NCBI GenBank assembly: GCA_963835555.1
Contig: CAWIGC010000035.1
Location: 434,001-498,000 of the forward strand
From: Sulfopaludibacter sp963835555
GTDB taxonomy: Bacteria; Acidobacteriota; Terriglobia; Bryobacterales; Bryobacteraceae
Direction of reading: 5' to 3'
DNA length: 64,000 bases
Shown: positions 35,707-44,588 of the stretch, in pieces
Position numbering within the stretch: position 1 is the stretch's first letter
How the letters are laid out: each line of letters begins with the position of its first letter
Position numbers and translations under genes: made by a program
The notes under the pieces: generated by a model
Seen by the model: the letters and a program-made list of their open reading frames with translations, nothing else
What the model was told of the DNA's origin: nothing
Database searches by the model: none

Positions 35707-36936
35707 TGTCGTAGTGGTGGGCGCGGGTCCGGCGGGTTTGGCGGCGGCATGCCGCGCGGCGGAGAGCGGGGCTCGCGTGGCGCTGGTGGACGACAACCCG
35801 GTGGCTGGCGGGCAGATCTGGCGTGCCGGAGCCGGCAAGCCGCCGGGGCCTGCGGCGGCGTGGATTCGCAGGGCGGAGCGCCACGGTGTGGAATGGATCG
35901 CGGGCGCGCGGGTGTATCGCTGCGCCGGAGCCGGGGAAACTGGCCCTCGAACAGTTTGCCGGCGAAAGCGAGTTGCCCTATGAAAAGCTGATCCTGGCGA
36001 CCGGCGCGCGGGAACGCTTTCTGCCGTTTCCGGGGTGGACGCTGCCGAACGTGATGGGCGCGGGCGGCTTGCAGGCGCTGGTGAAATCGGGGCTGGAAGT
36101 GACGGGGAAACGTGTGGCGATTGCCGGAAGCGGTCCCCTGCTGCTGGCGGTGGCGAAATATTTGCGCGATCACGGCGCCAAAGTCCTGCTGATTGCCGAG
36201 CAGGCGGAACAGGCGGCGCTGCTGCGCTTTGGCATGGGGCTGGCGGCGTATCCCGGCAAGCTGGCGCAGGCGGTGCAATTGCGCGCTGGGCTCCTGGGGA
36301 TTCCCTACCTGACCGGCTGCTGGCCGGTGGAGGCGCGGGGCTCGGAGAAATTGGAGAGCGTGACGCTGCGGCGCGGCCGCAAGACGTGGACCGAGCGGTG
36401 CGACTATCTGGCGTGCGGCTTCGGCCTGGCGCCGAATCTGGAACTGGCCGCGCTGCTGGGCTGCCGCATGAGCGCCACGGGTGTGGCCGTGGACGAGATG
36501 CAGCAGACCAGCGTGGCGGGCGTTTATTCGGCGGGCGAAGCCACGGGCATCGGCGGATTGGACCTGGCGCTGGCGGAGGGCGAGATTGCGGGCTTCGCCG
36601 CGGCGGGCAAAACGAGCGAGGCGCGGGCGCGATTCGGCGTGCGGGAACGGCGCCGGCGATTTGCCGAGGGCGTTGGAGCGAGCCTTTGCGCTGCGCGAGG
36701 AATTGAAGCACCTGGCGCATGACGATACGCTGCTGTGCCGCTGCGAAGATGTGACGCTGGGGCGCGTGCGCGCCTGCTCGGGCTGGCGCGAAGCCAAGCT
36801 GCACACGCGCTGCGGCATGGGTCCGTGCCAGGGGCGCGTCTGCGGCGGCGCCGTGGAGTTTCTCTTGGGCTGGAAGACGGAGTCGGTGCGGCCCCCGGTG
36901 TTTCCGGCGCGGATCGGTAGTTTGAGCCGGGATTGA
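35699..36936 (+). pseudogene. FAD/NAD(P)-dependent oxidoreductase subunit with BFD-like [2Fe-2S] domain (HcnB-like), two frame breaks
   Basis: About 410 residues. FDVVVVGAGPAGLAAACRAAESGARVALVDD is the first FAD Rossmann unit; RVAIAGSGPLLLAVAKYLRDHG is the second nucleotide-binding unit. VAGVYSAGEATGIGGLDLALAEG is the conserved C-terminal FAD loop of this group. The last 70 residues carry four cysteines (LLCRCEDVTLGRV and TRCGMGPCQGRVC), a BFD-like iron-sulfur domain. Frames change near 35935 and 36680, and the gene is two bases longer than a whole number of codons. It would pass electrons from the hydroxyproline flavin to an acceptor. Confidence 0.8.
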
Positions 36937-36956
36937 CAGGCGGAACGCATCGCGCC

Positions 36957-37006
36957 TTGACTTCCATCCTTGAAGTTCCATACGATGAGCGTTGCAAGCG
37001 ATTACA
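36957..37006 (+). promoter_or_regulatory. Internal promoter with a perfect LacI-type operator
   Basis: TTGACT (36957-36962), 18-base spacer, TACGAT (36981-36986). At 36993-37006 lies TGCAAGCGATTACA, which fits every fixed position of the LacI/GalR operator pattern TGnAAnCGnTTnCA. This coincides with the expected transcription start. AAGGGG precedes the downstream ATG (37035). It should make the arabinose genes separately inducible through a LacI-family repressor encoded elsewhere. Confidence 0.65.
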
Positions 37007-37034
37007 GCGCTGCTACGTAAGGGGATTAAAGCGA

Positions 37035-38456
37035 ATGGCGAATGGCACAGCCCGTGCAGTCACCTTTGGTGTGATTGTCGGCAATCGGGGGTTCTTCCCG
37101 GACCATCTGGCGCAGAGCGGACGATCGGAAATGATCGCGGTGCTCCAGAAAGCGGGCTACGGCGTGGTAGCCGTAGGGCCCGAAGAGACCAAGTTCGGCG
37201 CGGTGGAGACGCGGGCCGAAGCGGCGCGTTGCGCGGAACTGTTTAAAAAGAACCGCGAGGCCATCGACGGCATCATCGTCACGCTGCCGAATTTCGGCGA
37301 CGAACGGGCCATTGCCGATACGCTGCGCATGGCCGGGCTGAACGTCCCGGTGCTGATTCAGGCGACGCCGGACACGCCCGGACGCATGACCATCACCGAC
37401 CGGCGGGACAGTTTCTGCGGCAAGATGTCCGCCTGCAATAATCTGTCGCAGTACGGCATTCCGTACTCCCTGACCACGCGGCACACCGAAGCGCCGGATT
37501 CGGCGTTTTTCGCCAAGGATCTGGAGTGGTTCGCGGCGGTTTGCCGGGTGGTGCGCGGTCTGCGGCGGTTGCGGATCGGCGCCATTGGCGCGCGGCCGGC
37601 GGCCTTCAACACGGTGCGTTACAGCGAGAAACTGCTGGAAGCCAGCGGGATCTCGGTGGAGCCGATCGACCTTTCCGAAATCCTGGGACGCATCGCGCGC
37701 ATGAGCGACGATGCGCCCGCAGCGCAGGGAAAGCTGGCGTCGATTCGCAAATACGTGACCACCGAGAGTGTACCGCTGCCCGCCTTGATGAAGATGGCGA
37801 AACTGGGCGCGGTGATCGACGAATGGATGGCGCAGACCGATTGCACCATCAGCGCGGTGCAGTGCTGGACATCGCTGGAGGAATACTTCGGCGTGGTGCC
37901 CTGCACGGTGATGAGCATGATGAGCGAGAACCTGATGTCGAGCGCCTGCGAAGTGGATATCGCCGGAGTGATCGGGATGCATGCGCTGCAACTGGCATCG
38001 GGAACTCCCAGCGCGCTGTTGGACTGGAACAACAATTACGGCGAAGATCCGGACAAGGCCGTGTGCTTCCACTGCAGCAATCTGCCCAAGCATTTTTTCC
38101 GCGAAGTACGCATGGATTTCCAGCAGATTATCGCCGGAACTGTGGGTCGCGAGAACACCTATGGCACCTGTGTCGGCTTGGTGAAGCCGGGTCCGATGAG
38201 CTTCGCCCGTTTTTCCACGAACGACCGTGAAGGCGCCATCTGGGGCTACGTGGGCGAAGGCGAATTCACCGACGATCCGCTGGATACGTTTGGCGGCGCC
38301 GGCGTGGTGCGCATTCCGAATCTGCAAGGGCTGCTGCGGTACATCTGCGAGAACGGCTTCGAACACCACGTGGCGGCCAACCTGTCGGCGGTCTCGACCG
38401 CGGTGGCGGAAGCGGCTTCGCGGTACCTGGGTTGGAGCGTGAAGCAGCACGCGTGA
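37035..38456 (+). CDS. L-fucose/L-arabinose isomerase-family protein
   Basis: 473 residues from ATG 37035 (AAGGGG about ten bases upstream). RAVTFGVIVGNRGFFPDHLA and GYGVVAVGPEETKFGAVETR open a three-domain fold of the L-fucose isomerase superfamily. CTISAVQCWTSLEEYFGVVPC and ACEVDIAGVIGMHAL contain the acidic metal ligand region, and SFARFSTNDREGAIWGYVGEG matches the C-terminal domain. It is not the classical AraA family. With ribulokinase and ribulose-5-phosphate 4-epimerase right behind it, the obvious job is to isomerise L-arabinose to L-ribulose in place of AraA. That role is inferred from context. Confidence 0.82.
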   Translation: MANGTARAVTFGVIVGNRGFFPDHLAQSGRSEMIAVLQKAGYGVVAVGPEETKFGAVETRAEAARCAELFKKNREAIDGIIVTLPNFGDERAIADTLRMAGLNVPVLIQATPDTPGRMTITDRRDSFCGKMSACNNLSQYGIPYSLTTRHTEAPDSAFFAKDLEWFAAVCRVVRGLRRLRIGAIGARPAAFNTVRYSEKLLEASGISVEPIDLSEILGRIARMSDDAPAAQGKLASIRKYVTTESVPLPALMKMAKLGAVIDEWMAQTDCTISAVQCWTSLEEYFGVVPCTVMSMMSENLMSSACEVDIAGVIGMHALQLASGTPSALLDWNNNYGEDPDKAVCFHCSNLPKHFFREVRMDFQQIIAGTVGRENTYGTCVGLVKPGPMSFARFSTNDREGAIWGYVGEGEFTDDPLDTFGGAGVVRIPNLQGLLRYICENGFEHHVAANLSAVSTAVAEAASRYLGWSVKQHA

Positions 38457-38481
38457 GAAGCTGCAGGGCAGGAGATTGGCT

Positions 38482-40063
38482 ATGAGCATCGTTGCCGGCG
38501 TGGACTTCGGCACATTGAGCGTCCGCGTTTCCATTTTCGATAGCGAGCGCGGACGGCTGGGTGCGGGATCGGGCGAGTATCCGCTGTTGCGCAAGAAAGA
38601 AGATCCCGACCACGCCACGCAGAGCCATGCCGATCACATGCGCGCGCTGGTGGAAGCCATGCACCGTGCCGTGGTGGCGGCGGGCGTGGACGGGAAGGCG
38701 ATTGCCGCCATCGCCCTGGATACCACCGGGTCCAGCGTGATTCCGGTGGACGAAAAGCTGGAACCGATCGACGATTACTACCTGTGGTGCGACCACCGGG
38801 CCTGGCAGGAAGCGGCCGAGATCACGGCGGCGGCCCATCAGCGGGGCCTCGCGGCCATCGACTGGTGCGGCGGCATCTATTCCTCCGAGTGGGGCTGGGC
38901 CAAGCTGCTGCACTGGCTGCGGCACAATCCGGAAAAGCGGGCGCGCTTCGCCACCGCGCTGGAACATTGCGACATGGTGGCGGCGGTGCTGTGCGGAATC
39001 GGCGACCCGGAGGAGGTGCCGCGCAGCGTCTGCGCCATGGGCCACAAGTGGATGTGGAACGCGGGGCTGGGCGGGCTGCCGCCGGAAGAGTTCCTGGCCG
39101 CGGTGGATCCGCTGCTGGCCGGGGTGCGCGCGAAAATCGGTGGGCGGTACCAGACTTCGGACCGCATCGCGGGACACCTTTCAGCCGAGTGGGCGCGCGA
39201 AACTGGGGCTGCAGCCGGGCATTCCGATTCCGGTGGGCGCCTTCGATGCGCATTGGGACGCCATCGGCGCGGGCGTGCGGTTGGGCGACGTGGTGAACGT
39301 GGTGGGCACATCCACCTGCATCGTCGCGACGGGCGAGACGGCGGGCCTGATTCCGGGAGTGTGCGGCGTGGTGGCCGGGTCGGTGGATCCGGCGCGCACG
39401 GGCATCGAAGCGGGCCTTTCGGCGACCGGCGATATTTTCGAAGCCATCGCGCGCAGGGCCGGCAGCAGCGCGGCGGAGCTTTCGCGGGGCCTGGAGAAAT
39501 ATCGCGCGGGCGAGACCGGCCTGCTGCGGCTCACCTGGGATAACGGCGACCGCACCGTGCTGGTGAATCCGGAGTTGAGCGGCGTCACGCTGGGCTGGCG
39601 CTTGACCACCACGGCGCAGGATGAGCTGTTTGCGGCGATTGAAGGCACGGCATTCCATACGCGCGTGATTCTGGAGCGCATGGAAGAGCATGGCGTGCCG
39701 GTGCGCCGGATCATCAACGGCGGCGGCATTCCGCAGAAGAATCCGGTCTTGAACCAGGTGTACGCCAATGTGATGGGCAAGCCGATCCTGGTACCCAAAG
39801 GCGATGTGACCAGCCTGGGGTCGGCCATTTTTGCGTTTCTGGCGGCGGGCACGTTCCGGAGTATCGAAGAGGCGCAGGACCGGCTGTGTCCGGGTCATGC
39901 CGTGGTGCAGCCGGATGCCTCCGAAACGGCCGTGTACCAGGGACTGTATCCGCTGTTTCGGGAATTGTATTTTTCGTTCGGGCAGGGAACGGTGCTGCCG
40001 GAGTTACGGCGCATCGCAGCGCGGGTAAGAGGAGGGGCGAGTGCTGGAAGCACTGCGAGCTGA
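38482..40063 (+). CDS. araB: Ribulokinase (FGGY family; one frame break)
   Basis: Phosphorylates L-ribulose with ATP. About 526 residues from ATG 38482 with AGGAG seven bases upstream. GVDFGTLSVRVSIFD is the N-terminal phosphate loop with the ribulokinase-type GTxSxR; IALDTTGSSVIPVD and YYLWCDHRAWQEA are substrate-side motifs; IINGGGIPQKNPVLNQVYANVMGKPI is the C-terminal ADP-side motif. The frame breaks near 39200, where SAEWAR should run into KLGLQPGIPIPVGAFDAHWDAI; the gene is one base too long. It ends overlapping araD by 23 bases. Confidence 0.88.
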
Positions 40064-40730
40064 AGTACTGGAAGCGAATCTGGAACTGGTGCGGCGCGGG
40101 CTGGTGATTTATACCTTCGGCAATGCCAGCGGCGTTTCGCGCGAGCAGGGTCTGATCGTGATCAAGCCCAGCGGCGTGCCGTACGACCGCATGAAGCCGG
40201 AGCACATGGTGATCACGGACCTGGAAGGGCGCGTGGTGGAAGGCAATCTGAAGCCATCGTCGGATCTGGCCACGCACGCGCTGCTGTATCGCGAATTTCC
40301 CGCTATCGGCGGCGTGGCGCATTCGCATTCGCGTCATGCCACGTCGTGGGCGCAGGCGGGGCGCGAGATTCCTTGCTTCGGCACGACGCATGCCGATTAC
40401 TTTTGCGGGGCCGTGCCGGTGACGGACCCGCTGGCGGCGGAAGAGATCGAATCGGAGTACGAGCTGAATACCGGGGTGGCGATTGTGCGGCGCATTCAGG
40501 GGCGCGACCCGCTGGGCTGTCCGGCCATTCTGGTGACTGGCCACGGGCCATTCGCGTGGGGCCGCTCTGTCACCGAGGCGGTACACAACGCGGTGATCGT
40601 CGAAGAACTGGCGGCCATGGCGTGGCAGACCATCGCCATCAATCCGCAGGCGCGGCCCATTAGCGATACCCTCCGCGACAAGCATCACTACCGCAAACAC
40701 GGAGCCAAGGCGACCTACGGGCAGAAGTGA
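40041..40730 (+). CDS. araD: L-ribulose-5-phosphate 4-epimerase
   Basis: Converts L-ribulose 5-phosphate to D-xylulose 5-phosphate, the exit into the pentose phosphate pathway. 229 residues, class II aldolase fold. GNASGVSREQGLIVIKPSGVPYD binds the phosphate; the zinc ligands are the histidines in GVAHSHSRHATSWAQ and the later HYRKHG is also typical; FGTTHADYFCGAVPVT contains the catalytic-loop residues. GTG start, overlapping the kinase. The last gene of the run; the next genes are convergent. Confidence 0.92.
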   Translation: MLEALRAEVLEANLELVRRGLVIYTFGNASGVSREQGLIVIKPSGVPYDRMKPEHMVITDLEGRVVEGNLKPSSDLATHALLYREFPAIGGVAHSHSRHATSWAQAGREIPCFGTTHADYFCGAVPVTDPLAAEEIESEYELNTGVAIVRRIQGRDPLGCPAILVTGHGPFAWGRSVTEAVHNAVIVEELAAMAWQTIAINPQARPISDTLRDKHHYRKHGAKATYGQK

Positions 40731-40733
40731 CCG

Positions 40734-41741
40734 CTACCAGATATCAGCCACGGTGAAGCCTTCGGGGAAAGGGTCTTCGGGATCGAGCACGTACTGCGCG
40801 AAGCCGGTGATCCAGGCCTGTCCTGAGAGAGTCGGTACTACGGCGGCGTAGGGGCCCACGCGCGTCTCTTCCACCAGGCGGCCGGTGAAGGTGGTGCCGA
40901 GAATGCCTTCGTGCACGAAATCCTGGTGGAGCGCGAGCTTGCCTTTGGCGTGGAGCGTGGCCATTTTGGCGCAGGTGCCGGTGCCGCATGGGGAGCGATC
41001 GAGCACGCCGCCGCCGCTGCGGGTCGAAACCACTACAGCGTTCTTGTGGCCCAGGGAAATCTGCGCGATGCTCACGCCCGCGATGCCCGGGTTTTCGGGA
41101 TGCGCCACGGGCAGTTGCTCGCGGGCCGCGGCCTTGATCAGCTCGGCCATGCGAACGATGTCGCGAGCTTCTTCCGGCACGATCCTTAGGCCAAGCGGAG
41201 CGGCGTCGGCGATCACGTAGAACATGCCGCCATACGCCACATCCACCGTGACGGTGCCCAGGCCGGGGACTTCCACCGGCGCATCCAGGTGTGCGGCGAA
41301 GGCCGGCACGTTGCGGAACGTGACCTTGCGGACTTTGCCGGCGTTCACTTCGGCATCCACCGCGATCAGGCCCGCGGGCGTATCGAGTTTCAGATGCGTC
41401 ACCGGCTCGACGGCGGGAACCATGCCGGTTTCGATCAGCACCGTCACCACGCAGATGGTGTTGGTGCCGGACATGGGCGGATATTCCACCTGCTCCATGA
41501 TGACGAAACCGGCGTCGGCTTCCGGATGGGTGGGCGGCAGGATCAGGTTGCAGCACGGCGCCGGATAGCCGCGCGGTTCGCGCAGCATGAGCAGGCGGAT
41601 GTGGTCGGCGTGCGTTTCCAGCCAGGTCTTTTTTTCGAACATGGTGCTGCCGGGAACGTCCAGGACGCCGCCGGTGATGACGCGGCCCGGCTCGCCGCAG
41701 GCATGCGCGTCCACTGCGGTGATCATGTTGCGGAAGCGCAT
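40734..41741 (-). CDS. Proline-racemase-family enzyme, Ser-Cys type
   Basis: 335 residues. The second active-site motif is intact (DRSPCGTGTCAK), but the first position, usually Cys in MCGHNT, is Ser in PPMSGTNT. Ser-Cys members are known within the superfamily; they have been linked to hydroxyproline epimerisation and related reactions, so the substrate is not fixed by sequence alone. The start ITAVDAHACGEPGRVITGG is typical of the 3-hydroxyproline-dehydratase/HypE branch. It is coupled to the peptidase upstream by a one-base TGATG overlap and lies convergent to the hydroxyproline/arabinose operon, four bases from araD. Confidence 0.85.
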   Translation of the reverse strand: MRFRNMITAVDAHACGEPGRVITGGVLDVPGSTMFEKKTWLETHADHIRLLMLREPRGYPAPCCNLILPPTHPEADAGFVIMEQVEYPPMSGTNTICVVTVLIETGMVPAVEPVTHLKLDTPAGLIAVDAEVNAGKVRKVTFRNVPAFAAHLDAPVEVPGLGTVTVDVAYGGMFYVIADAAPLGLRIVPEEARDIVRMAELIKAAAREQLPVAHPENPGIAGVSIAQISLGHKNAVVVSTRSGGGVLDRSPCGTGTCAKMATLHAKGKLALHQDFVHEGILGTTFTGRLVEETRVGPYAAVVPTLSGQAWITGFAQYVLDPEDPFPEGFTVADIW

Positions 41742-43162
41742 CAGTGAACCCCCGGCAGCGTGGCGTGCGCATCGCTCAGTCCGTGGTGCGCGGCCATCAG
41801 CTTTTCGATATCGGGAATCTCGATGGGCACAAACGCGGAGAGATTTTCGTAGCCGTTGGCGGTGATCAGCAGCATGTCTTCCAGGCGCAGGCCGGCGTGG
41901 TCTTCCTCGATGCGCATCTCGGGCTCGATGGTAAAAAGCTGTCCGGGCTCCAGTGTCTCGGTAGGGTTGCGGACGTCGTGGACTTCCATGCCCACGGTGT
42001 GGCCCAGGCTGTTGGCGCGGCTCGCGCGGTAGCCTTCCACGAATTTGACGGCGGCGTTCCTGATCTTCTCGTCGGTGAATTTGTAGGAGGCCATGACGGC
42101 ATCCATCTTCACCACGGCGTCCTTGATGATGTCGCGCGGCGCGGTGTGGACTTTGATGGAGGTCATCAGGGCCTGGTACAGCCGCAGGTAGATGCCGTAA
42201 TACTCGCGCTGCCGCGGCGTAAACTTGCCGTTGGCGGGAAACACGCGAGTGACGTCCGAGGAGTAGTTCTTGTAATCGGGCGCGTAATCGAACTGCACCA
42301 GGTCGCCATCTTTGAGTTGCGCGGTGTCTTTGTGATAGTGGGTGTAGTAGGTGTTGGGGCCGGTGGCGATGAGCGCAAAGTAGGCCGGGCCATAAGCGCC
42401 GTATTTCTTAAAAACGAATTCGGAGTCCGCCTGCAATTCGTATTCGTACATGCCGGGCCGGGCGTCGCGCATGGCCTCCATGATGCCGAGACCGGCGATG
42501 CGCGTGGCTTCCCGCAGGATGGCGATCTCACGCGGGCTCTTGGTGCCCCGCAGGGTGTCGAGGATCGGGTCGAGGTCCTTCACTTCGGAGTGCGGCGCGG
42601 CTTCCTTCAGGTGAGCGAGGAAGGCCTCTTCGCGAGACGGGCGGCCGTCCCAGGGGTCGGCCTTGGTGGCGCGCGCCAGCGCGGCGGGGTCGCTCGAAGA
42701 GGCGCTGCCCAGCACTTCGGAGCGGAAGGGCGTGTAGACGGCGCGGTTCTCTCGCGCGAGGCGGTCGAGCATGGCATTGAAATCGGCGCGCGCGGCCACG
42801 GCTTCGATGCCGGTCTCTCTGACAGCCTCGGGTCCGGGATAGAGGCCGGGGCCGAACATGGATTGTTCGCGGCGCTCATTGCGCGGATTCAGAAACAGCG
42901 TGGAGGTGCGGCTCTTGCCATCGATGACCAGGATGGCGCGCGGCTCCACGACACCGGACACATAAAAGAACTGATTGCTCTGGCGCAGGGGTTGCTCGCC
43001 GGGGCGCTCCGTGGTGCCTTGCAGGATGGCCACGGCATCGCCGATTTTGTCCATCACGCGGATGCGGCGGGCGGCGTACTCCCCGGCGGGAAAAACATTG
43101 GTGAATACGGGCTGCGCGGCTGCCGGAGCGGCCGCCAGCAGGAAGAAGAGCAATTTGGTCAC
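41741..43162 (-). CDS. Exported M24-family (Xaa-Pro) peptidase
   Basis: 473 residues, GTG start, signal peptide MTKLLFFLLAAAPAAA. An aminopeptidase P N-terminal domain (about 25-190) precedes a pita-bread catalytic domain. The five metal ligands are visible: Asp in VQFDYAPDY, Asp in SSDVTRVF, His in NSLGHTVGMEVHD, Glu in FTIEPEMRI and Glu in GLRLEDML. Such peptidases cut before or after proline. Being exported and coupled to a proline-racemase-family enzyme, it plausibly frees proline or hydroxyproline from peptides outside the cytoplasm. That link is inference. Confidence 0.88.
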   Translation of the reverse strand: MTKLLFFLLAAAPAAAQPVFTNVFPAGEYAARRIRVMDKIGDAVAILQGTTERPGEQPLRQSNQFFYVSGVVEPRAILVIDGKSRTSTLFLNPRNERREQSMFGPGLYPGPEAVRETGIEAVAARADFNAMLDRLARENRAVYTPFRSEVLGSASSSDPAALARATKADPWDGRPSREEAFLAHLKEAAPHSEVKDLDPILDTLRGTKSPREIAILREATRIAGLGIMEAMRDARPGMYEYELQADSEFVFKKYGAYGPAYFALIATGPNTYYTHYHKDTAQLKDGDLVQFDYAPDYKNYSSDVTRVFPANGKFTPRQREYYGIYLRLYQALMTSIKVHTAPRDIIKDAVVKMDAVMASYKFTDEKIRNAAVKFVEGYRASRANSLGHTVGMEVHDVRNPTETLEPGQLFTIEPEMRIEEDHAGLRLEDMLLITANGYENLSAFVPIEIPDIEKLMAAHHGLSDAHATLPGVH

Positions 43163-43193
43163 GTGGAACTATTGTAGTGCCAGGGGAACGGGC

Positions 43194-44513
43194 TCAGGCA
43201 TTCCCGTTTGCGCGCACGATCATCGGTGTCTTGCCAGCGCGCGTGTGCTGCAGGTCGGAAACGGCTTTGATTCCCATCCGGCCAAGCTCCGGATGAATTT
43301 TAGAAAGCCGCGACCGGATGCCGGCGTCCATATCCGGGGTGAGTTGCTCGGCCAATATGTCGAGTCGCAGAATACTGCCATCCGCTATGACCTGGAAGCC
43401 TCGGACCTCGCGTTCCAGGCGCACGGCATGACTAAATGCCTCAGAGTGCACGATGGATCCATCTTCCAACTGGAGCGAATCGTTGCACCTGCCGATAACC
43501 TCACGAAAGCGGATTACTCCCTGTGCCGGGCTCTGCGTGTCCTCGACTTCGATCTCGTCCCCTATCTCGTACCGCACCAGTGGGAAGCATCGCGGATAAA
43601 GGCTTGTAATCAAAACACGGCAGCGCTTCGTTCCGGCCACCGGTACGGCTTCGACCAGTTGATTCCTCCAGAACACCCGATACCCGCCGGAGGGATGCGT
43701 ATGGGCAATCACATTCGTCTCCACCGCGCCGTATTCCATGGCGACGGGCGCGCCAAACAGATTCGATAAGCGAACGGCAGACTCCGGACCGGGGAAGGAC
43801 TCGGAAGTACCGATTACGGCCTTCAGCCGCAAATCGCGAAGCTGGTCGGCCATGTCTTCATTCACACGGGCGAACCTGTCCAGCGCGACACTGTAGCCCA
43901 GAAAGTAGTCGGGACGAAACGCGATCATCTCCGCCGCGGCCTGCTTCAGGAGTTCCGGGCGTAGGTCGTATGCGGAAAAACGGTGATACAAAAGTAGGCG
44001 GTCGTATAAAGACCGTCGAAGGCCGTTCAAGCGGCCTTTCACTCCCGTGCCCAGAAGATGGCTGTGACCCCAAAGAAGGAATAGCCGTGATCCGGGGTCA
44101 ATCGAATACCAGCTTCGAGCGGCCCACATGTCGTACCGCGCATGTGCGAATTCCTCGCGCCACGCCGGGAGTTGGATCGGCTGTGAAGTGGAGCCCCCCG
44201 TGATTCGCCATGAATCCGGCCCTCGCGACGGGTCGCACATCCCGGCGCCGTGCTGGCGAATGAGGGCTCGAGTGGCAACCGGAGCAGCGGCAAAGAAGTG
44301 CGCCAGGCTCTCGAATTCCGCGGGTGCGGCCTTGGCGGCCACCATCTTCGAATAGAAGGGAATCCGCTCTACTGTCCGCGCCCATTCCCGATTCAGCAAT
44401 TCCAACTGAATTTGCGCAATTGCCTCTGATGTTAGATCGGAAGCGTACGCAGCCAGGCGTGATTCCGTATCGCGCGCCATCATACGCCGTCGCACTGCCG
44501 GTATTAGTTTCAT
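43194..44513 (-). CDS. PaaK/CapK-like adenylate-forming ligase
   Basis: 439 residues from ATG 44513 (a TTG at 44558 is an alternative). WRITGGSTSQPIQLP is the ATP-binding loop of the phenylacetate-CoA ligase/CapK branch; AVIGTSESFPGPESAVRLSN, VAMEYGAVETN and PLVRYEIGDEIEVED are further adenylation motifs. The C-terminal domain is short. CapK-like members are found in polysaccharide and antibiotic loci, where they activate acyl groups. The base composition looks less GC-rich than its neighbours, and codon choice is more mixed, which may mark a transferred gene. It follows kdsD after 75 bases. Confidence 0.78.
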   Translation of the reverse strand: MKLIPAVRRRMMARDTESRLAAYASDLTSEAIAQIQLELLNREWARTVERIPFYSKMVAAKAAPAEFESLAHFFAAAPVATRALIRQHGAGMCDPSRGPDSWRITGGSTSQPIQLPAWREEFAHARYDMWAARSWYSIDPGSRLFLLWGHSHLLGTGVKGRLNGLRRSLYDRLLLYHRFSAYDLRPELLKQAAAEMIAFRPDYFLGYSVALDRFARVNEDMADQLRDLRLKAVIGTSESFPGPESAVRLSNLFGAPVAMEYGAVETNVIAHTHPSGGYRVFWRNQLVEAVPVAGTKRCRVLITSLYPRCFPLVRYEIGDEIEVEDTQSPAQGVIRFREVIGRCNDSLQLEDGSIVHSEAFSHAVRLEREVRGFQVIADGSILRLDILAEQLTPDMDAGIRSRLSKIHPELGRMGIKAVSDLQHTRAGKTPMIVRANGNA

Positions 44514-44588
44514 GGGCACTTCTGCACACAAGCTAACACCCGGCACAAATTCAGACAAGTGACTGCCGGTTTAGCCGGCCTTCAAAGG

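Noticed and set aside
41744..43177. 477-residue plus-strand open frame opposite the M24 peptidase
   Set aside because: Antisense; all five M24 metal ligands are on the minus strand.
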